Translations under genes and position numbers: made by a program
Assembly (NCBI RefSeq): GCF_000756715.1
Contig: NZ_CCSE01000001.1
Span: 496,001 to 560,000, forward strand
Direction of reading: 5' to 3'
From: Jeotgalicoccus saudimassiliensis
GTDB taxonomy: Bacteria > Bacillota > Bacilli > Staphylococcales > Salinicoccaceae
Length of the DNA: 64,000 nucleotides
Notes under the pieces: model-generated
The model's database searches: none
What the model saw: the letters and a program-made list of their open reading frames with translations, nothing else
Told to the model about the DNA's origin: nothing
Shown: positions 19,656 through 29,710 of the stretch, piece by piece
How positions within the stretch are numbered: position 1 is the stretch's first letter
Layout of the letters: each line of letters starts with the position of its first letter

Positions 19656-20183
19656 ATGACGACGATATTCGCGATTAAGCACAAAGGCAAAATGGCGATT
19701 GCAGGTGATGGCCAGGTAACACTCGGCAATCAGGTCGTAATGAAACATACAGCAAAAAAAGTCCGCCGTTTATTTAATGAACAGGTGGTGGCAGGATTTG
19801 CGGGCAGTGTGGCAGATGCTTTTACATTGTTTGAAAAATTCGAAGCGAACCTGTACGAGTACAACGGCAACCTGCAGCGTGCTGCAGTGGAGCTGGCAAA
19901 AGAGTGGCGCGGCGATAAAATGCTCCGCCAGCTTGAAGCGATGTTAATCGTAATGGATAAAGACCATTTGCTGCTCGTGTCGGGTACGGGTGAAGTGATT
20001 GAGCCGGATGACGGCATACTCGCAATCGGTTCCGGCGGCAACTATGCGCTTGCAGCAGGACGTGCGATGAAAAAGCATGGTGATGAATTAAGCGCTGAAA
20101 CAATCGCCAGGGACAGCCTGCTCCTCGCAAGTGAAATCTGCGTCTTTACTAACGACAATATAATAGTAGAAACAATTGATTAA
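19656..20183 (+). CDS. hslV: ATP-dependent protease HslV (ClpQ)
   Basis: Proteolytic subunit of HslUV, a proteasome-like two-ring peptidase. The 175-residue protein begins MTTIFAI, so removal of the methionine would expose the N-terminal threonine nucleophile; [13 protein letters not shown] follows as usual. Another family landmark is [16 protein letters not shown] 19656 is placed 6 bp after GAAGAGGTG, which contains the xerC stop, so xerC and hslV are probably coupled. hslU starts 16 bp downstream. Confidence 0.96.
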   Translation: MTTIFAIKHKGKMAIAGDGQVTLGNQVVMKHTAKKVRRLFNEQVVAGFAGSVADAFTLFEKFEANLYEYNGNLQRAAVELAKEWRGDKMLRQLEAMLIVMDKDHLLLVSGTGEVIEPDDGILAIGSGGNYALAAGRAMKKHGDELSAETIARDSLLLASEICVFTNDNIIVETID

Positions 20184-20199
20184 AGTGAGCGTGAATTAA

Positions 20200-21579
20200 A
20201 TGCCAAACAATAATCTTTCTCCGAGAGAAATTACAGCACGGCTGGACGAAAGCATTGTCGGACAGCAGGAAGCAAAACGAAAAGTCGCAATTGCGATGCG
20301 GAACCGCTACAGAAGAATGCTGCTCGATGATGAACTTAAAGAGGAAGTCATTCCAAAAAACATTTTAATGATCGGTCCAACCGGTGTCGGTAAGACAGAA
20401 ATAGCGAGGCGAATCGCTAAAATTACAGGCAGTCCCTATACGAAAGTCGAAGCGACGAAGTATACGGAAGTCGGCTATGTCGGACGCGATGTTGAATCGA
20501 TGGTCAGAGACCTTGTGGACAATGCGGTGCGCATGGTTAAAGAAACTAAGAAAAAAGAAGTAGCCGACGATGCAGTGGAATTAGCGAATGAACGACTCAC
20601 CGGGCTTCTCGCACCGGGACGTAAAAAACAAAAACAGACAAGTACGAATCCTTTTGAAATGCTGATGAATCAGCAAAACCGGGATGAAGAGCTTGAAGAA
20701 ATAGATGACACGGTCAGAATGAAGCGCCGCGACATCAAAGCGAAACTGCTTGCCGGACAGCTCGAAGATGAAAAGGTGACGATCGAAGTTGCTGAAACTT
20801 CAAATCAGCTTGGCATGATGATGCCGGGTATGGATAATAACGGTATGGGAGACATGCTGCAGAACTTAATGCCGAAGAAAACCCACAAGCGTACAATGTC
20901 AGTTAAAAAAGCACGTCAGTACTTAATCGATGAAGAAGCTGAAAAGCTGATCGACCTCGATAATGTAAACGACGAAGCTGTTGAACTGGCAGAGACGACA
21001 GGTATTATTTTCATCGACGAAATCGATAAGATTGCAAAAGGCAGCCAGAACTCGGGCGATGTTTCGAGAGAAGGTGTGCAGCGCGACATTCTGCCGATTG
21101 TTGAAGGTTCCACAGTGCAGACGAAATACGGTTCGATTAAAACGGATTATATTTTGTTTATCGGTGCGGGGGCGTTCCACGTTGCCAAGCCGAGCGATTT
21201 AATTCCGGAACTGCAGGGGCGATTCCCGCTCCGGGTTGAGCTGAACAAGCTGACGACGGATGATTTCGAACGTATTTTAAAAGAACCGAAAAACTCACTG
21301 CTTCAGCAGTACGAGGCACTGCTGAAAACAGAAGACGTATCCGTTTCATTTACCGATGATGCAATCAGGGCACTTGCTGAAATTGCATATAAAGTAAACT
21401 CGTCAAACGACGATATCGGTGCACGGCGTCTCCACACGATTCTGGAAACGCTGCTTGAAGAGCTGCTTTACGAAGCCAGCAATATGCAGGGTGCGCACGT
21501 TGAGATTACGAAACAGTACGTCGATTCAAAACTAAACCACATTTCCACAGATAAAGACTTAAGCGAATTTATTTTATAA
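20200..21579 (+). CDS. hslU: HslU ATPase (ClpY)
   Basis: AAA+ unfoldase that feeds substrates to HslV. The 459-residue protein has Walker A GPTGVGKT at 59-66, a pore-loop region [14 protein letters not shown], an inserted I domain of mixed charge (about residues 105-240), Walker [13 protein letters not shown], a sensor region [25 protein letters not shown], and the HslU C terminus ending DLSEFIL that docks into HslV. Length is normal. It is the third gene of the xerC-hslV-hslU-codY operon. Confidence 0.97.
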   Translation: MPNNNLSPREITARLDESIVGQQEAKRKVAIAMRNRYRRMLLDDELKEEVIPKNILMIGPTGVGKTEIARRIAKITGSPYTKVEATKYTEVGYVGRDVESMVRDLVDNAVRMVKETKKKEVADDAVELANERLTGLLAPGRKKQKQTSTNPFEMLMNQQNRDEELEEIDDTVRMKRRDIKAKLLAGQLEDEKVTIEVAETSNQLGMMMPGMDNNGMGDMLQNLMPKKTHKRTMSVKKARQYLIDEEAEKLIDLDNVNDEAVELAETTGIIFIDEIDKIAKGSQNSGDVSREGVQRDILPIVEGSTVQTKYGSIKTDYILFIGAGAFHVAKPSDLIPELQGRFPLRVELNKLTTDDFERILKEPKNSLLQQYEALLKTEDVSVSFTDDAIRALAEIAYKVNSSNDDIGARRLHTILETLLEELLYEASNMQGAHVEITKQYVDSKLNHISTDKDLSEFIL

Positions 21580-21599
21580 TTTAACAGGAGTGAAATATT

Positions 21600-22370
21600 A
21601 TGCCAACTTTATTACAGAAAACACGTGAGATTAACAATTTAATTCAGGGCAGTTCAAATATTAAGGTAGACTTTGAGGAAGTAGCGGACAAATTAAGCCG
21701 CATTATCGAATGTAATACATTTATCGTTTCTAAAAGAGGTAAATTACTTGGAATCGGTGTCGTTCAGACAATCGAAAACGAGCGTATCGTTGATATGCTT
21801 GATAACAGACAGTTCCCGGAGTATTACGTAAACCAGATTATGCGCATTACTGAAACGCGTGAAAACATCGCGTTTGAAGATGACCTGACAATCTTCCCTG
21901 CAGAAGACCCGTACCAGGATTCAGAAACATGCATCGTGCCGATTTACGGCGGCGGCAACCGATTAGGTACCTTAGTACTTGGACGCAGAGAAAATGAATT
22001 CTCAGAAGATGATCTGGTACTTGCCGAGTACGCGGGCACAGTTGTCGGCATGGAAATTCTGCGTGAGAAGAACGAAGAAGTTGAAAAGAAAGCGCGTGAC
22101 AAAGCGAGCATCGCGATGGCAATCCGTTCGCTGTCATATTCAGAGCGTGAAGCAATCGAACATATCTTTGACGAGCTTGATGCAGACGAAGGGCTTCTTG
22201 TTGCATCTAAAGTTGCAGACCGTGTAGGTATTACGCGTTCAGTTATCGTTAACGCATTGCGCAAACTTGAAAGTGCCGGTGTTATCGAGTCCCGTTCACT
22301 CGGTATGAAAGGGACATTTATCAAAGTTAAAAAAGAAGACTTCCTACCGGAATTAAGGAAAGATAACTAA
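21600..22370 (+). CDS. codY: GTP- and branched-chain amino acid-sensing repressor CodY
   Basis: Global repressor of nutrient-limitation genes in low-GC Gram-positives, activated by isoleucine or valine and GTP. The 256-residue protein has an N-terminal GAF domain ([14 protein letters not shown], then [18 protein letters not shown]) and a C-terminal winged helix with the near-invariant [20 protein letters not shown] and [10 protein letters not shown]. It is the last gene of the xerC operon, the standard place in Staphylococcaceae. The rpsB promoter begins 2 bp after its stop codon. Confidence 0.97.
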   Translation: MPTLLQKTREINNLIQGSSNIKVDFEEVADKLSRIIECNTFIVSKRGKLLGIGVVQTIENERIVDMLDNRQFPEYYVNQIMRITETRENIAFEDDLTIFPAEDPYQDSETCIVPIYGGGNRLGTLVLGRRENEFSEDDLVLAEYAGTVVGMEILREKNEEVEKKARDKASIAMAIRSLSYSEREAIEHIFDELDADEGLLVASKVADRVGITRSVIVNALRKLESAGVIESRSLGMKGTFIKVKKEDFLPELRKDN

Positions 22371-22372
22371 GG

Positions 22373-22401
22373 TTGCACAGATATTTTAAATATGCTATAG
22401 T
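22373..22401 (+). promoter_or_regulatory. Promoter of rpsB
   Basis: TTGCAC (22373-22378), 17-bp spacer and TATAGT (22396-22401) with a TGC extension just before the -10. It starts 2 bp after the codY stop. Confidence 0.8.
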
Positions 22402-22407
22402 ATTAAA

Positions 22408-22500
22408 TGGTCAAAAGACCAAATACACACAGCAGAGTAAGGGATTAACCGGTGCCTTTAAACAGGTGGTTATTCAGCACGATGCTGGAGGTATAAACCA
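22408..22500 (+). ncRNA. Structured leader of rpsB
   Basis: The roughly 110-nt leader has three simple stems: TGGTC-AAAA-GACCA near 22408-22421, AACC...GGTT around the middle, and CAGCA-CGA-TGCTG near 22477-22489. Autoregulation by S2 is plausible because ribosomal leaders in this group often bind the product, but I cannot match a named family. Confidence 0.4.
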
Positions 22501-22518
22501 ATTAGGAGGAAACAAATC

Positions 22519-23286
22519 ATGGCAGTAATCACTATGAAACAATTGCTTGAAGCAGGTGTACACTTCGGACACCAGACACGTCGCTGGAACCCTAAGATGA
22601 GCAGATACATCTTCACAGAGCGTAACGGCATCTACATTATCGACTTACAGAAAACAGTTAAGAAAGTTGCAGAAGCTTACGACTTCGTTAAGTCAGTTTC
22701 TGAAGAAGGCGGACAAGTTCTATTTGTCGGTACTAAAAAGCAGGCACAGGACGCTATCAAAGAAGAAGCAGAACGTGCAGGTCAGCTTTACATTAACCAG
22801 CGCTGGTTAGGCGGTATCTTAACTAACTACCAGACTATCAACAAGCGTATCAAGAGAATTTCTGAAATCGAAAAAATGGAAGCTGACGGCGTATTCGACG
22901 TACTTCCTAAAAAAGAAGTTGTAGAATTACGTAAAGAGTATGCACGCTTAAACAAATTCTTAGGCGGTATCCGCAACATGAAGAAAATGCCTAGCGCTAT
23001 TTTCATCGTTGACCCTCGTAAAGAGCGCAATGCAATTGCAGAAGCTAAAAAACTAGGAATTCCAATCGTAGCAATGGTTGACACTAACTGTGATCCGGAT
23101 GAAATTGACTACGTAATCCCGGCTAACGACGACGCTATCCGCGCGGTTAGACTTATGACTAGCAAAATGGCAGACGCTGTTTTAGAAGGTCAGCGTGGTA
23201 TTTCTGATGAAGAAGTTGCAGCTGAACAAAACATCGACTTAAAAGAAGAAGATGCAGAAGCTGAAACTAAAGAAGAAAACGCGTAA
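22519..23286 (+). CDS. rpsB: 30S ribosomal protein S2
   Basis: Small-subunit protein S2, bound late to the 30S head-body junction. The 255-residue protein has the family motifs [33 protein letters not shown] and [19 protein letters not shown], plus an acidic tail. A strong AGGAGG site precedes the ATG. It has its own promoter and structured leader. A hairpin terminator lies between rpsB and tsf, so tsf may be made partly by readthrough, a common arrangement for this pair. Confidence 0.97.
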   Translation: MAVITMKQLLEAGVHFGHQTRRWNPKMSRYIFTERNGIYIIDLQKTVKKVAEAYDFVKSVSEEGGQVLFVGTKKQAQDAIKEEAERAGQLYINQRWLGGILTNYQTINKRIKRISEIEKMEADGVFDVLPKKEVVELRKEYARLNKFLGGIRNMKKMPSAIFIVDPRKERNAIAEAKKLGIPIVAMVDTNCDPDEIDYVIPANDDAIRAVRLMTSKMADAVLEGQRGISDEEVAAEQNIDLKEEDAEAETKEENA

Positions 23287-23303
23287 TAATTAATTGAGAA
23301 TTC

Positions 23304-23336
23304 AGGTGATAAGCGTAATACTTATCACCTTTTTTA
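23304..23336 (+). terminator. Terminator or attenuator between rpsB and tsf
   Basis: A 10-bp perfect stem (23304-23313 with 23321-23330), 7-nt loop and six T. It sits inside the usual rpsB-tsf unit and could lower expression of tsf relative to rpsB. Confidence 0.85.
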
Positions 23337-23361
23337 AAACAATTATATGGAGGACTGAACA

Positions 23362-24240
23362 ATGGCTATTTCAGCAAAATTAGTTAAAGAACTACGTGAT
23401 AAAACAGGCGCAGGTATGATGGATTGTAAAAAAGCGCTTGTAGAAACTGATGGAGATTTAGACAAAGCGGTCGACTATCTTCGTGAAAACGGTATTGCGA
23501 AAGCAGCTAAAAAAGCTGACCGTATCGCTGCAGAAGGTGCTGTTTACATTACTTCTGAAGGCAACGATGCAGTAATCGTTGAAGTTAACTCTGAGACAGA
23601 CTTCGTTGCACGTAACGAATCATTCCAGGAGCTTGTTAAGAAAATCGCTTCACACATCCTTGCAACAAAACCTGCAGATGTAGAAGCTCTTTACAACTCT
23701 GAATTAGACGGTGAAACTGTTACTTCAGTAATGAACAGTGCAGTTGCGACTATCGGTGAAAAATTAAGCATCAGACGCTTCGCAGTTGAAACTAAAACTG
23801 ACAACGACGCATTCGGTCAGTACATGCACATGGGCGGACGCATCGGTGTGTTAACTGTTGTAGAAGGTACAACTGAAGAATCTGTTGCCAAAGATGTTGC
23901 TATGCACGCTGCAGCACTTAACCCTAAATATGTTTCACGCGACCAGGTTGATCAGGCAGAACTTGATCACGAGCGCGAAGTTCTGCGTCAGCAGGCACTA
24001 AACGAAGGAAAACCTGAAAAAATCGTCGACAAGATGGTTGAAGGTAGAGTCCGCAAGTACTTAGAAGAAATCTGCATCGTGGATCAGCCGTTTGTTAAAG
24101 ACTCTGATCAGACTGTTAAGCAGTACCTGGATTCACAAAAAGCTTCAATCCGCACTTTCGTTCGTTACGAACTTGGTGAAGGTATGGAAAAACGCGAAGA
24201 AAACTTTGCCGATGAAGTTTTAGGACAAGTTAAAAAATAA
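23362..24240 (+). CDS. tsf: Elongation factor Ts
   Basis: Exchange factor that removes GDP from EF-Tu. The 292-residue protein shows the N-terminal UBA-like domain ([20 protein letters not shown]) with the TDFVARN motif that contacts EF-Tu, then the dimerisation and C-terminal helices. Ribosome site GGAGG lies 8 bp upstream. It lies between the rpsB-tsf hairpin and its own strong UUCG-loop terminator; pyrH follows about 35 bp after that. Confidence 0.97.
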   Translation: MAISAKLVKELRDKTGAGMMDCKKALVETDGDLDKAVDYLRENGIAKAAKKADRIAAEGAVYITSEGNDAVIVEVNSETDFVARNESFQELVKKIASHILATKPADVEALYNSELDGETVTSVMNSAVATIGEKLSIRRFAVETKTDNDAFGQYMHMGGRIGVLTVVEGTTEESVAKDVAMHAAALNPKYVSRDQVDQAELDHEREVLRQQALNEGKPEKIVDKMVEGRVRKYLEEICIVDQPFVKDSDQTVKQYLDSQKASIRTFVRYELGEGMEKREENFADEVLGQVKK

Positions 24241-24249
24241 ATTAATTTT

Positions 24250-24278
24250 AAAAAAAGACACTTCGGTGTCTTTTTTTC
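24250..24278 (+). terminator. Intrinsic terminator of tsf
   Basis: Stem with core GACAC/GTGTC closed by a UUCG tetraloop (24262-24265), flanked by an A run and seven T. Confidence 0.92.
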
Positions 24279-24312
24279 TAAGTAATAAATTCAATGAAAA
24301 GGATTGAAAAAC

Positions 24313-25035
24313 ATGGCTGAATCTTCTAAATTTAAACGTATCGTGTTAAAGCTCAGCGGGGAAGCACTTGCAGGAGACGACGGTTTCGGAATTAACCCGG
24401 TTGTCATTAAAGATATCGCTTCACAGGTTTCCGAGGCACAAAAATTAGGCGTTGAAATGGCGATTATCGTCGGCGGCGGCAACATTTGGCGCGGTAAAAT
24501 CGGCAGCGATCTGGGTATGGACCGCGGTACAGCAGATTATATGGGAATGCTTGCTACAGTAATGAACTCGCTTGCATTACAGGACAGTTTAGAGCAGCTT
24601 GGTCATGAGACAAGAGTGCTGACTTCCATCGAAATGAAACAGGTTGCAGAACCTTATATCAGAAGACGTGCAATCCGTCATCTTGAAAAAGGACGCGTTG
24701 TTATTTTTGCAGCAGGTATCGGTAACCCGTACTTCTCAACAGATACGACAGCAGCACTGCGTGCAGCGGAAATTGAAGCAGATGTTATCCTGATGGGTAA
24801 AAACAACGTAGACGGTGTTTATTCTGCAGATCCGAAAACCGATTCGTCAGCAGTTAAGTACGACGAGCTGACATACATTGAAATGTTACAGGAAAACCTT
24901 CAGGTGATGGATGCAACTGCATCATCGTTCTGTATGGACAACGATATCCCGCTTATGGTATTTTCAATTACAGAAGAGGGTAATATTAAGCGTGCCGTTT
25001 CAGGAGAAACAATCGGTACGACTATTACAAAATAA
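24313..25035 (+). CDS. pyrH: Uridylate kinase
   Basis: Phosphorylates UMP to UDP in pyrimidine synthesis; bacterial UMP kinases are hexamers of the amino acid kinase family regulated by GTP and UTP. The 240-residue protein has [13 protein letters not shown] at the start, [25 protein letters not shown] and a C-terminal [16 protein letters not shown] 24313 is preferred over an in-frame TTG three codons earlier, which overlaps the AAAAGGA site. frr follows 17 bp later. Confidence 0.96.
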   Translation: MAESSKFKRIVLKLSGEALAGDDGFGINPVVIKDIASQVSEAQKLGVEMAIIVGGGNIWRGKIGSDLGMDRGTADYMGMLATVMNSLALQDSLEQLGHETRVLTSIEMKQVAEPYIRRRAIRHLEKGRVVIFAAGIGNPYFSTDTTAALRAAEIEADVILMGKNNVDGVYSADPKTDSSAVKYDELTYIEMLQENLQVMDATASSFCMDNDIPLMVFSITEEGNIKRAVSGETIGTTITK

Positions 25036-25052
25036 TAGGAGAAGATATTAAT

Positions 25053-25610
25053 ATGAGTGAATCCGTTTTGAAAACAGCCGGAGACAAAATGTCTAAATCA
25101 ATCGACAGTCTTGCAAGAGAACTTGCTTCAATCCGTACAGGTGCAGCAAACTCAAGCATGCTTGACCGTGTTAACGTTGAATATTACGGTGCACCGACAC
25201 CGTTAAATCAGCTTGCGAGCATCACTGTGCCTGAAGCACGTATGCTTGTTGTAACACCGTACGACAAAAGTTCTGTCGACAGTGTGTTAAAAGCAATACA
25301 GATGGCAGATTTAGGTGTGAACCCGACAAGTGACGGTACACTGATCCGCATCACTGTGCCTCAGCTGACAGAAGAGCGACGCAAAGAGTTTGTTAAAGAT
25401 GCACGCAAAGAAGGCGAAAATGCCAAAGTTGCAATCCGTAACGTACGCCGTGATGCAAATGACGATCTTAAAGCTGCAGAAAAAGCAGGCGATATTTCAG
25501 AAGATGAATTAAGAGGCCTGACTGACGATATTCAGAAACTAACAGATAAACACATCGCTGAAGTTGACGCAATGTGTGATGCTAAAGAAAAAGATATTCT
25601 CGAAGTTTAA
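25053..25610 (+). CDS. frr: Ribosome recycling factor
   Basis: With EF-G, splits the post-termination ribosome into subunits. The 185-residue protein has the standard two-domain shape: the helical bundle beginning with [20 protein letters not shown] and ending in [17 protein letters not shown], and the small domain with [23 protein letters not shown] 25053 follows AGGAGA. It shares a unit with pyrH and ends at a clear terminator. Confidence 0.97.
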   Translation: MSESVLKTAGDKMSKSIDSLARELASIRTGAANSSMLDRVNVEYYGAPTPLNQLASITVPEARMLVVTPYDKSSVDSVLKAIQMADLGVNPTSDGTLIRITVPQLTEERRKEFVKDARKEGENAKVAIRNVRRDANDDLKAAEKAGDISEDELRGLTDDIQKLTDKHIAEVDAMCDAKEKDILEV

Positions 25611-25614
25611 TCTT

Positions 25615-25647
25615 AAAAACAGGTAAGGGGACTTACCTGTTTTTTTA
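25615..25647 (+). terminator. Intrinsic terminator of pyrH-frr
   Basis: A 13-bp perfect stem (25615-25627 with 25632-25644), GGGA loop and T run, 4 bp after the frr stop. Confidence 0.93.
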
Positions 25648-25729
25648 TTGTATAACTATGTTAAAATAAAATAATTGAAGAAGTATATAAAAATTTATCA
25701 AAGATACATATTTGGCACGGAGGATCGTC

Positions 25730-26491
25730 ATGTTTAAAGCGACTAAAGATAAATCTCTGACAGAGAGACCACTACCGGAACATATTGCGATTATTATGGA
25801 TGGCAACGGCAGGTACGCTAAACTGCGCAGTATGCCGCGTATTAAAGGTCACTACGAAGGAATGCAGAATGTTAAACGCATTGTGAGGCATGCTGTGGAT
25901 ATAAAACTTAAGTACTTAACGCTCTATGCGTTTTCAACTGAAAACTGGTCCCGTCCAAAGAGTGAAGTGAACTACCTGCTTAAACTGCCGACGGACTTCC
26001 TCGGTTCATTTTTACCGGAGCTGATTGAAAAGAATGTCATCGTGAAAACGATCGGTGACTTCAGTGCACTGCCGAAGCATACGCGAAAAGCAGTACAGAC
26101 AGCAATGGACAAAACAGCAGATAACACCGGGCTGACACTCGTCTTTGCGCTGAATTACGGCGGACGTGATGAACTGATTGGGGCGGTGAAGGAAATGATC
26201 GCTGATGTACAGGCGGGAACGCTCGACAGAAACTCCCTTAACAGCAGTACTTTTGATGATTACTTAATGACAAAAGACATGCCGGATCCTGAGATGATTA
26301 TCAGAACTTCAGGTGAATACCGGCTGAGTAATTTCTTATTATGGCAGGCATCCTACAGCGAGCTTTTCTTCTCACATACGCTGTGGCCGGAATTTTCTAC
26401 TGAAGAACTGGATGAACTGATCAGCCAGTATCAGAAGAGAGAGAGGCGTTTTGGGGGCCTGAATGAGGAGGATGAACCAGATGAAGACTAG
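25730..26491 (+). CDS. uppS: Undecaprenyl diphosphate synthase
   Basis: Cis-prenyltransferase that makes the C55 lipid carrier precursor for cell wall synthesis. The 253-residue protein has HIAIIMDGNGRYAK with catalytic D24, the FSTENWSRP loop, ALNYGGRDEL, and the substrate-binding RTSGEYRLSNFLLWQ. ATG 25730 sits 6 bp after CGGAGG; an upstream TTG lies before that site. Its end overlaps cdsA by 11 bp, so the two are coupled, heading the uppS-cdsA-dxr-rseP-proS-polC stretch. Confidence 0.96.
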   Translation: MFKATKDKSLTERPLPEHIAIIMDGNGRYAKLRSMPRIKGHYEGMQNVKRIVRHAVDIKLKYLTLYAFSTENWSRPKSEVNYLLKLPTDFLGSFLPELIEKNVIVKTIGDFSALPKHTRKAVQTAMDKTADNTGLTLVFALNYGGRDELIGAVKEMIADVQAGTLDRNSLNSSTFDDYLMTKDMPDPEMIIRTSGEYRLSNFLLWQASYSELFFSHTLWPEFSTEELDELISQYQKRERRFGGLNEEDEPDED

Positions 26492-27266
26492 AACGATAAC
26501 TGCAGTCATCGCACTGCTGTTATTTTTACCGGTTGTAATTATCGGCTCATGGCCACTCTTAATATTAGTCTACCTCATGGCAATTACCGGTCTGTACGAA
26601 ATTTTAAAGATGAACCGGATTCATATCTTTTCACTGCCGGGTTTTTTATCTTTAATTGCACTCTGTATGGTATTGATTCCAAAGGAATCCTTTTCACCGG
26701 CAATCGCTGACTTTCAGCTCGAAATTATCGTTGCTCTGGCACTGATTATGCTGTCGACGACAGTTGTATCAAAAAACAGATTTACTTTTGTTGATATGGG
26801 TTTCTGTGTACTTGCGGTTGCATATATAGGTATCGGCTTCATGTACTTTTTTGAAACGCGTGAATCAGGTCTGATCTATATTTTATATGCACTTCTGATT
26901 GTCTGGCTGACGGATACAGGTGCCTATCTGTTCGGAAAAGCTTTCGGCCGACGCAAACTGTGGCCGCAGATCAGTCCGAATAAAACCATTGAAGGATCGC
27001 TCGGCGGGACGCTCGTATCGGTAATTATTCCGGTGGTTTTCGTTCTGCTCGGAGTGATGGAAGGTTCACTGTGGCTCTTAATTCCGTTTACGATTGTTCT
27101 CAGCATATTCGGGCAGATGGGGGACCTCGTGGAATCCGCACTGAAACGTCACTTTGACGTTAAAGATTCAGGTACATTTTTACCGGGACACGGCGGTATA
27201 TTAGACCGCTTTGACAGTTTCATCTTCGTACTGCCCCTGATGAACATCTTACCGATTATTTCATAA
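26481..27266 (+). CDS. cdsA: Phosphatidate cytidylyltransferase
   Basis: Integral membrane enzyme that makes CDP-diacylglycerol from phosphatidate and CTP, feeding PgsA. The 261-residue protein consists mainly of hydrophobic helices (about seven), beginning RTITAVIALLLFLPVVII. The C-terminal signature GDLVESALKRHFDVKDSG, followed by PGHGGILDRFDS, is diagnostic. ATG 26481 is chosen because GAGGAGG lies 9 bp before it, inside uppS; earlier ATGs overlap that site. Confidence 0.95.
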   Translation: MKTRTITAVIALLLFLPVVIIGSWPLLILVYLMAITGLYEILKMNRIHIFSLPGFLSLIALCMVLIPKESFSPAIADFQLEIIVALALIMLSTTVVSKNRFTFVDMGFCVLAVAYIGIGFMYFFETRESGLIYILYALLIVWLTDTGAYLFGKAFGRRKLWPQISPNKTIEGSLGGTLVSVIIPVVFVLLGVMEGSLWLLIPFTIVLSIFGQMGDLVESALKRHFDVKDSGTFLPGHGGILDRFDSFIFVLPLMNILPIIS

Positions 27267-27281
27267 TAACAGGTGAAAACT

Positions 27282-28409
27282 ATGACAAAAACCATTTCTA
27301 TACTGGGTGTCACAGGTTCTATCGGAACCCAGGCACTGGATGTTATTAAACACAATCCGGAACATTTTAAACTCGGCGCGATTTCCGCCGGACGCAACAT
27401 GGCAAAGCTTGAAGAAATTTTATCGGACTTTAATCCGCCGCTCGTATCGGTGCAGGATGAAAGTGCTGTAAAAGAGCTGAAGAGTAAATATCCGGAGATT
27501 GAATTTACTGCGGGTGACGCAGGTCTTATCGAAGTTGCAACATATGACAGCAGCCTGCTGCTGACTGCTATTTTGGGCAGTGTCGGCTTACGTCCGACGC
27601 TTGCGGCGATCGATGCGGGTATTGATATTGCACTTGCCAATAAGGAAACGCTGGTCGCAGCCGGAGATATCGTTATGAACCGTGCACGTGAGAAAAATGT
27701 ACAGATTATTCCGGTGGACTCGGAACATTCTGCGCTGTATCAGTGCCTGAAGGGTGAAGACGAAAAGGAAATCAGCAGTCTGATAATTACTGCGAGCGGC
27801 GGCTCATTCAGAGAGCTGACGCGTGAGGCACTCGGTTCGGTAACGTTAAAAGACGCACTGAACCATCCGAACTGGTCGATGGGACAGAAAATTACAATCG
27901 ATTCAGCAACGATGATGAACAAAGGTTTTGAAGTCATCGAAGCGAAGCACTTATTCGACGTTGAGATTTCACAAATTAAAACGGTGCTTCATAAAGAGAG
28001 TATTATTCATTCGATGGTTGAATTTATCGACAACAGCATTATGGCACAGCTTGGCAACTCGGATATGAGAACGGCTATTCAGTACGCATTTACGCATCCA
28101 AAGCGGATACATAAAAATAATCCGCTGTCACTCGATGAATTATCACAGCTGAACTTCAAACCAATGGATTTTGACCGCTTTAAAATGTTAAAATTCGCTT
28201 ATGATGCGCTGGAAGCAGGCGGTACACTGCCGACGGTAATGAACGCTGCGAACGAATACGCAGTCGGAGAGTTTCTCGCAGGCAGAATTAAGTTTCTGGA
28301 AATTGAAGAAATCGTGGAATCCCGCATGACGCAGCACGACAATATCCAAAACCCGGATCTTGAAACGATACTGAGCCTTGACGCGCGCTACAAATCGAAT
28401 ATGAGGTGA
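27282..28409 (+). CDS. dxr: 1-deoxy-D-xylulose 5-phosphate reductoisomerase
   Basis: First committed enzyme of the MEP isoprenoid pathway, making 2-C-methylerythritol 4-phosphate with NADPH. The 375-residue protein has an N-terminal NADPH site [15 protein letters not shown], the metal-binding [15 protein letters not shown] and a flexible loop [22 protein letters not shown]. Its presence means this organism uses the MEP route at least in part, whereas Staphylococcus itself relies on mevalonate. ATG 27282 follows AGGTGA. rseP starts 5 bp after the stop. Confidence 0.96.
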   Translation: MTKTISILGVTGSIGTQALDVIKHNPEHFKLGAISAGRNMAKLEEILSDFNPPLVSVQDESAVKELKSKYPEIEFTAGDAGLIEVATYDSSLLLTAILGSVGLRPTLAAIDAGIDIALANKETLVAAGDIVMNRAREKNVQIIPVDSEHSALYQCLKGEDEKEISSLIITASGGSFRELTREALGSVTLKDALNHPNWSMGQKITIDSATMMNKGFEVIEAKHLFDVEISQIKTVLHKESIIHSMVEFIDNSIMAQLGNSDMRTAIQYAFTHPKRIHKNNPLSLDELSQLNFKPMDFDRFKMLKFAYDALEAGGTLPTVMNAANEYAVGEFLAGRIKFLEIEEIVESRMTQHDNIQNPDLETILSLDARYKSNMR

Positions 28410-28414
28410 AGTAA

Positions 28415-29698
28415 GTGACAGGGATTTTAGCATTTATAGTTGTTTTCGGTCTGCTTGTTACCGTTCATGAATATGGCCACATGTTCTTCGCAAAACGCGC
28501 AGGAATTATGTGTCCCGAATTTGCCATCGGTATGGGGCCGAAAATTTTTTCATATAAGTACAATGATACGCAGTACACAGTGCGTCTTCTGCCGATTGGC
28601 GGCTACGTGCGCATGGCTTCAAAAGATATGGAAGTAAATCCGCTTAACGCCGGTATGCGTATCAATATTAAGCTGAACCAAAAAGACGAAATTACACATA
28701 TTCTGCTGGATGATAAACATAACTTCCAGCACGTTGAAGAAATTGAAGTGGTTGCAAGCGACATTTCAGAACAGATGTATGTCAGAGGACTTAAGCTGAA
28801 TGACAACAGTGAAGTTATTTATCATTTCAGTGAGGAATGCTACTTCGTTGAGAACTCTGAACTCGAGCGCATCGCTCCGCTGTCCGGCAGATTTGAGACG
28901 AAATCTGTCTGGCAGCGTTTCATCACGTTGTTTGCAGGGCCGTTATTCAATTTCCTGCTTGCATTCGTGCTCTTTACAATTCTGTTCTATATCCAGGGTA
29001 AACCGATGGATGAACCGGTTGTCGGCACAGTGGTGGAAAATACACCGGCAGCTGAAATCAACCTGGAAGAAGGCGACCGTATCCAGTCAATTGACGGTAC
29101 TGAAGTCGACAGCTGGGGTCACATGACACAGCTGATTCAGGAAGGTGAAGGTAATCCGCAGGTACTTCTTATTGAGTCGGGCGGAGAAACGCGTACCGAA
29201 ACACTTGAACCGATTGTGGATACGACGGAACTGCCTGACGGTAATACAGAAGAACGCCTGATTATCGGTGTCGGCAGAGATTTCGAACACGGTATAATTG
29301 CACCGCTGTGGTGGGGAGTTGAGCAGACAGTGTCCAGCATGTCACTGATCTTTGAGCTCGTCGTTAACATGATCGGTACTGTTTTTGCCGGCACGTTCAG
29401 TTTTGATATGCTGAACGGCCCGGTCGGAATATATAAAGTGACCGAAACTGTTGCGTCACAGGGTATAATGGTTCTGATGCAGTTTACTGCACTGTTAAGT
29501 GTAAACCTCGGTATTATGAACCTGCTGCCGATTCCGGCACTGGACGGCGGAAGGATTTTATTCGTATTATATGAAGGAATCTTCCGACGCCCGCTAAACC
29601 GTAAAGTAGAATTAAATATACAGTTGCTCGGCGTACTTTTCGTCCTTGTAATTATGGTGCTTGTCACCTGGAACGACATTAAAACATTTTTCTTATAG
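28415..29698 (+). CDS. rseP: Site-2 membrane metalloprotease RseP
   Basis: Zinc protease that cuts substrates inside the membrane, including leftover signal peptides and anti-sigma factors (RasP/Eep group). The 427-residue protein has HEYGH at 18-22 in the first membrane helix, a PDZ domain in the middle (VVENTPAAEINLEEGDRIQ, then IDGTEVDSWG), and the second zinc motif NLLPIPALDGGRI near the C terminus. It starts at GTG 28415 after GAGGTGA. It lies between dxr and proS, the normal Firmicutes order. Confidence 0.96.
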   Translation: MTGILAFIVVFGLLVTVHEYGHMFFAKRAGIMCPEFAIGMGPKIFSYKYNDTQYTVRLLPIGGYVRMASKDMEVNPLNAGMRINIKLNQKDEITHILLDDKHNFQHVEEIEVVASDISEQMYVRGLKLNDNSEVIYHFSEECYFVENSELERIAPLSGRFETKSVWQRFITLFAGPLFNFLLAFVLFTILFYIQGKPMDEPVVGTVVENTPAAEINLEEGDRIQSIDGTEVDSWGHMTQLIQEGEGNPQVLLIESGGETRTETLEPIVDTTELPDGNTEERLIIGVGRDFEHGIIAPLWWGVEQTVSSMSLIFELVVNMIGTVFAGTFSFDMLNGPVGIYKVTETVASQGIMVLMQFTALLSVNLGIMNLLPIPALDGGRILFVLYEGIFRRPLNRKVELNIQLLGVLFVLVIMVLVTWNDIKTFFL

Positions 29699-29710
29699 GA
29701 GTGAATCAAT

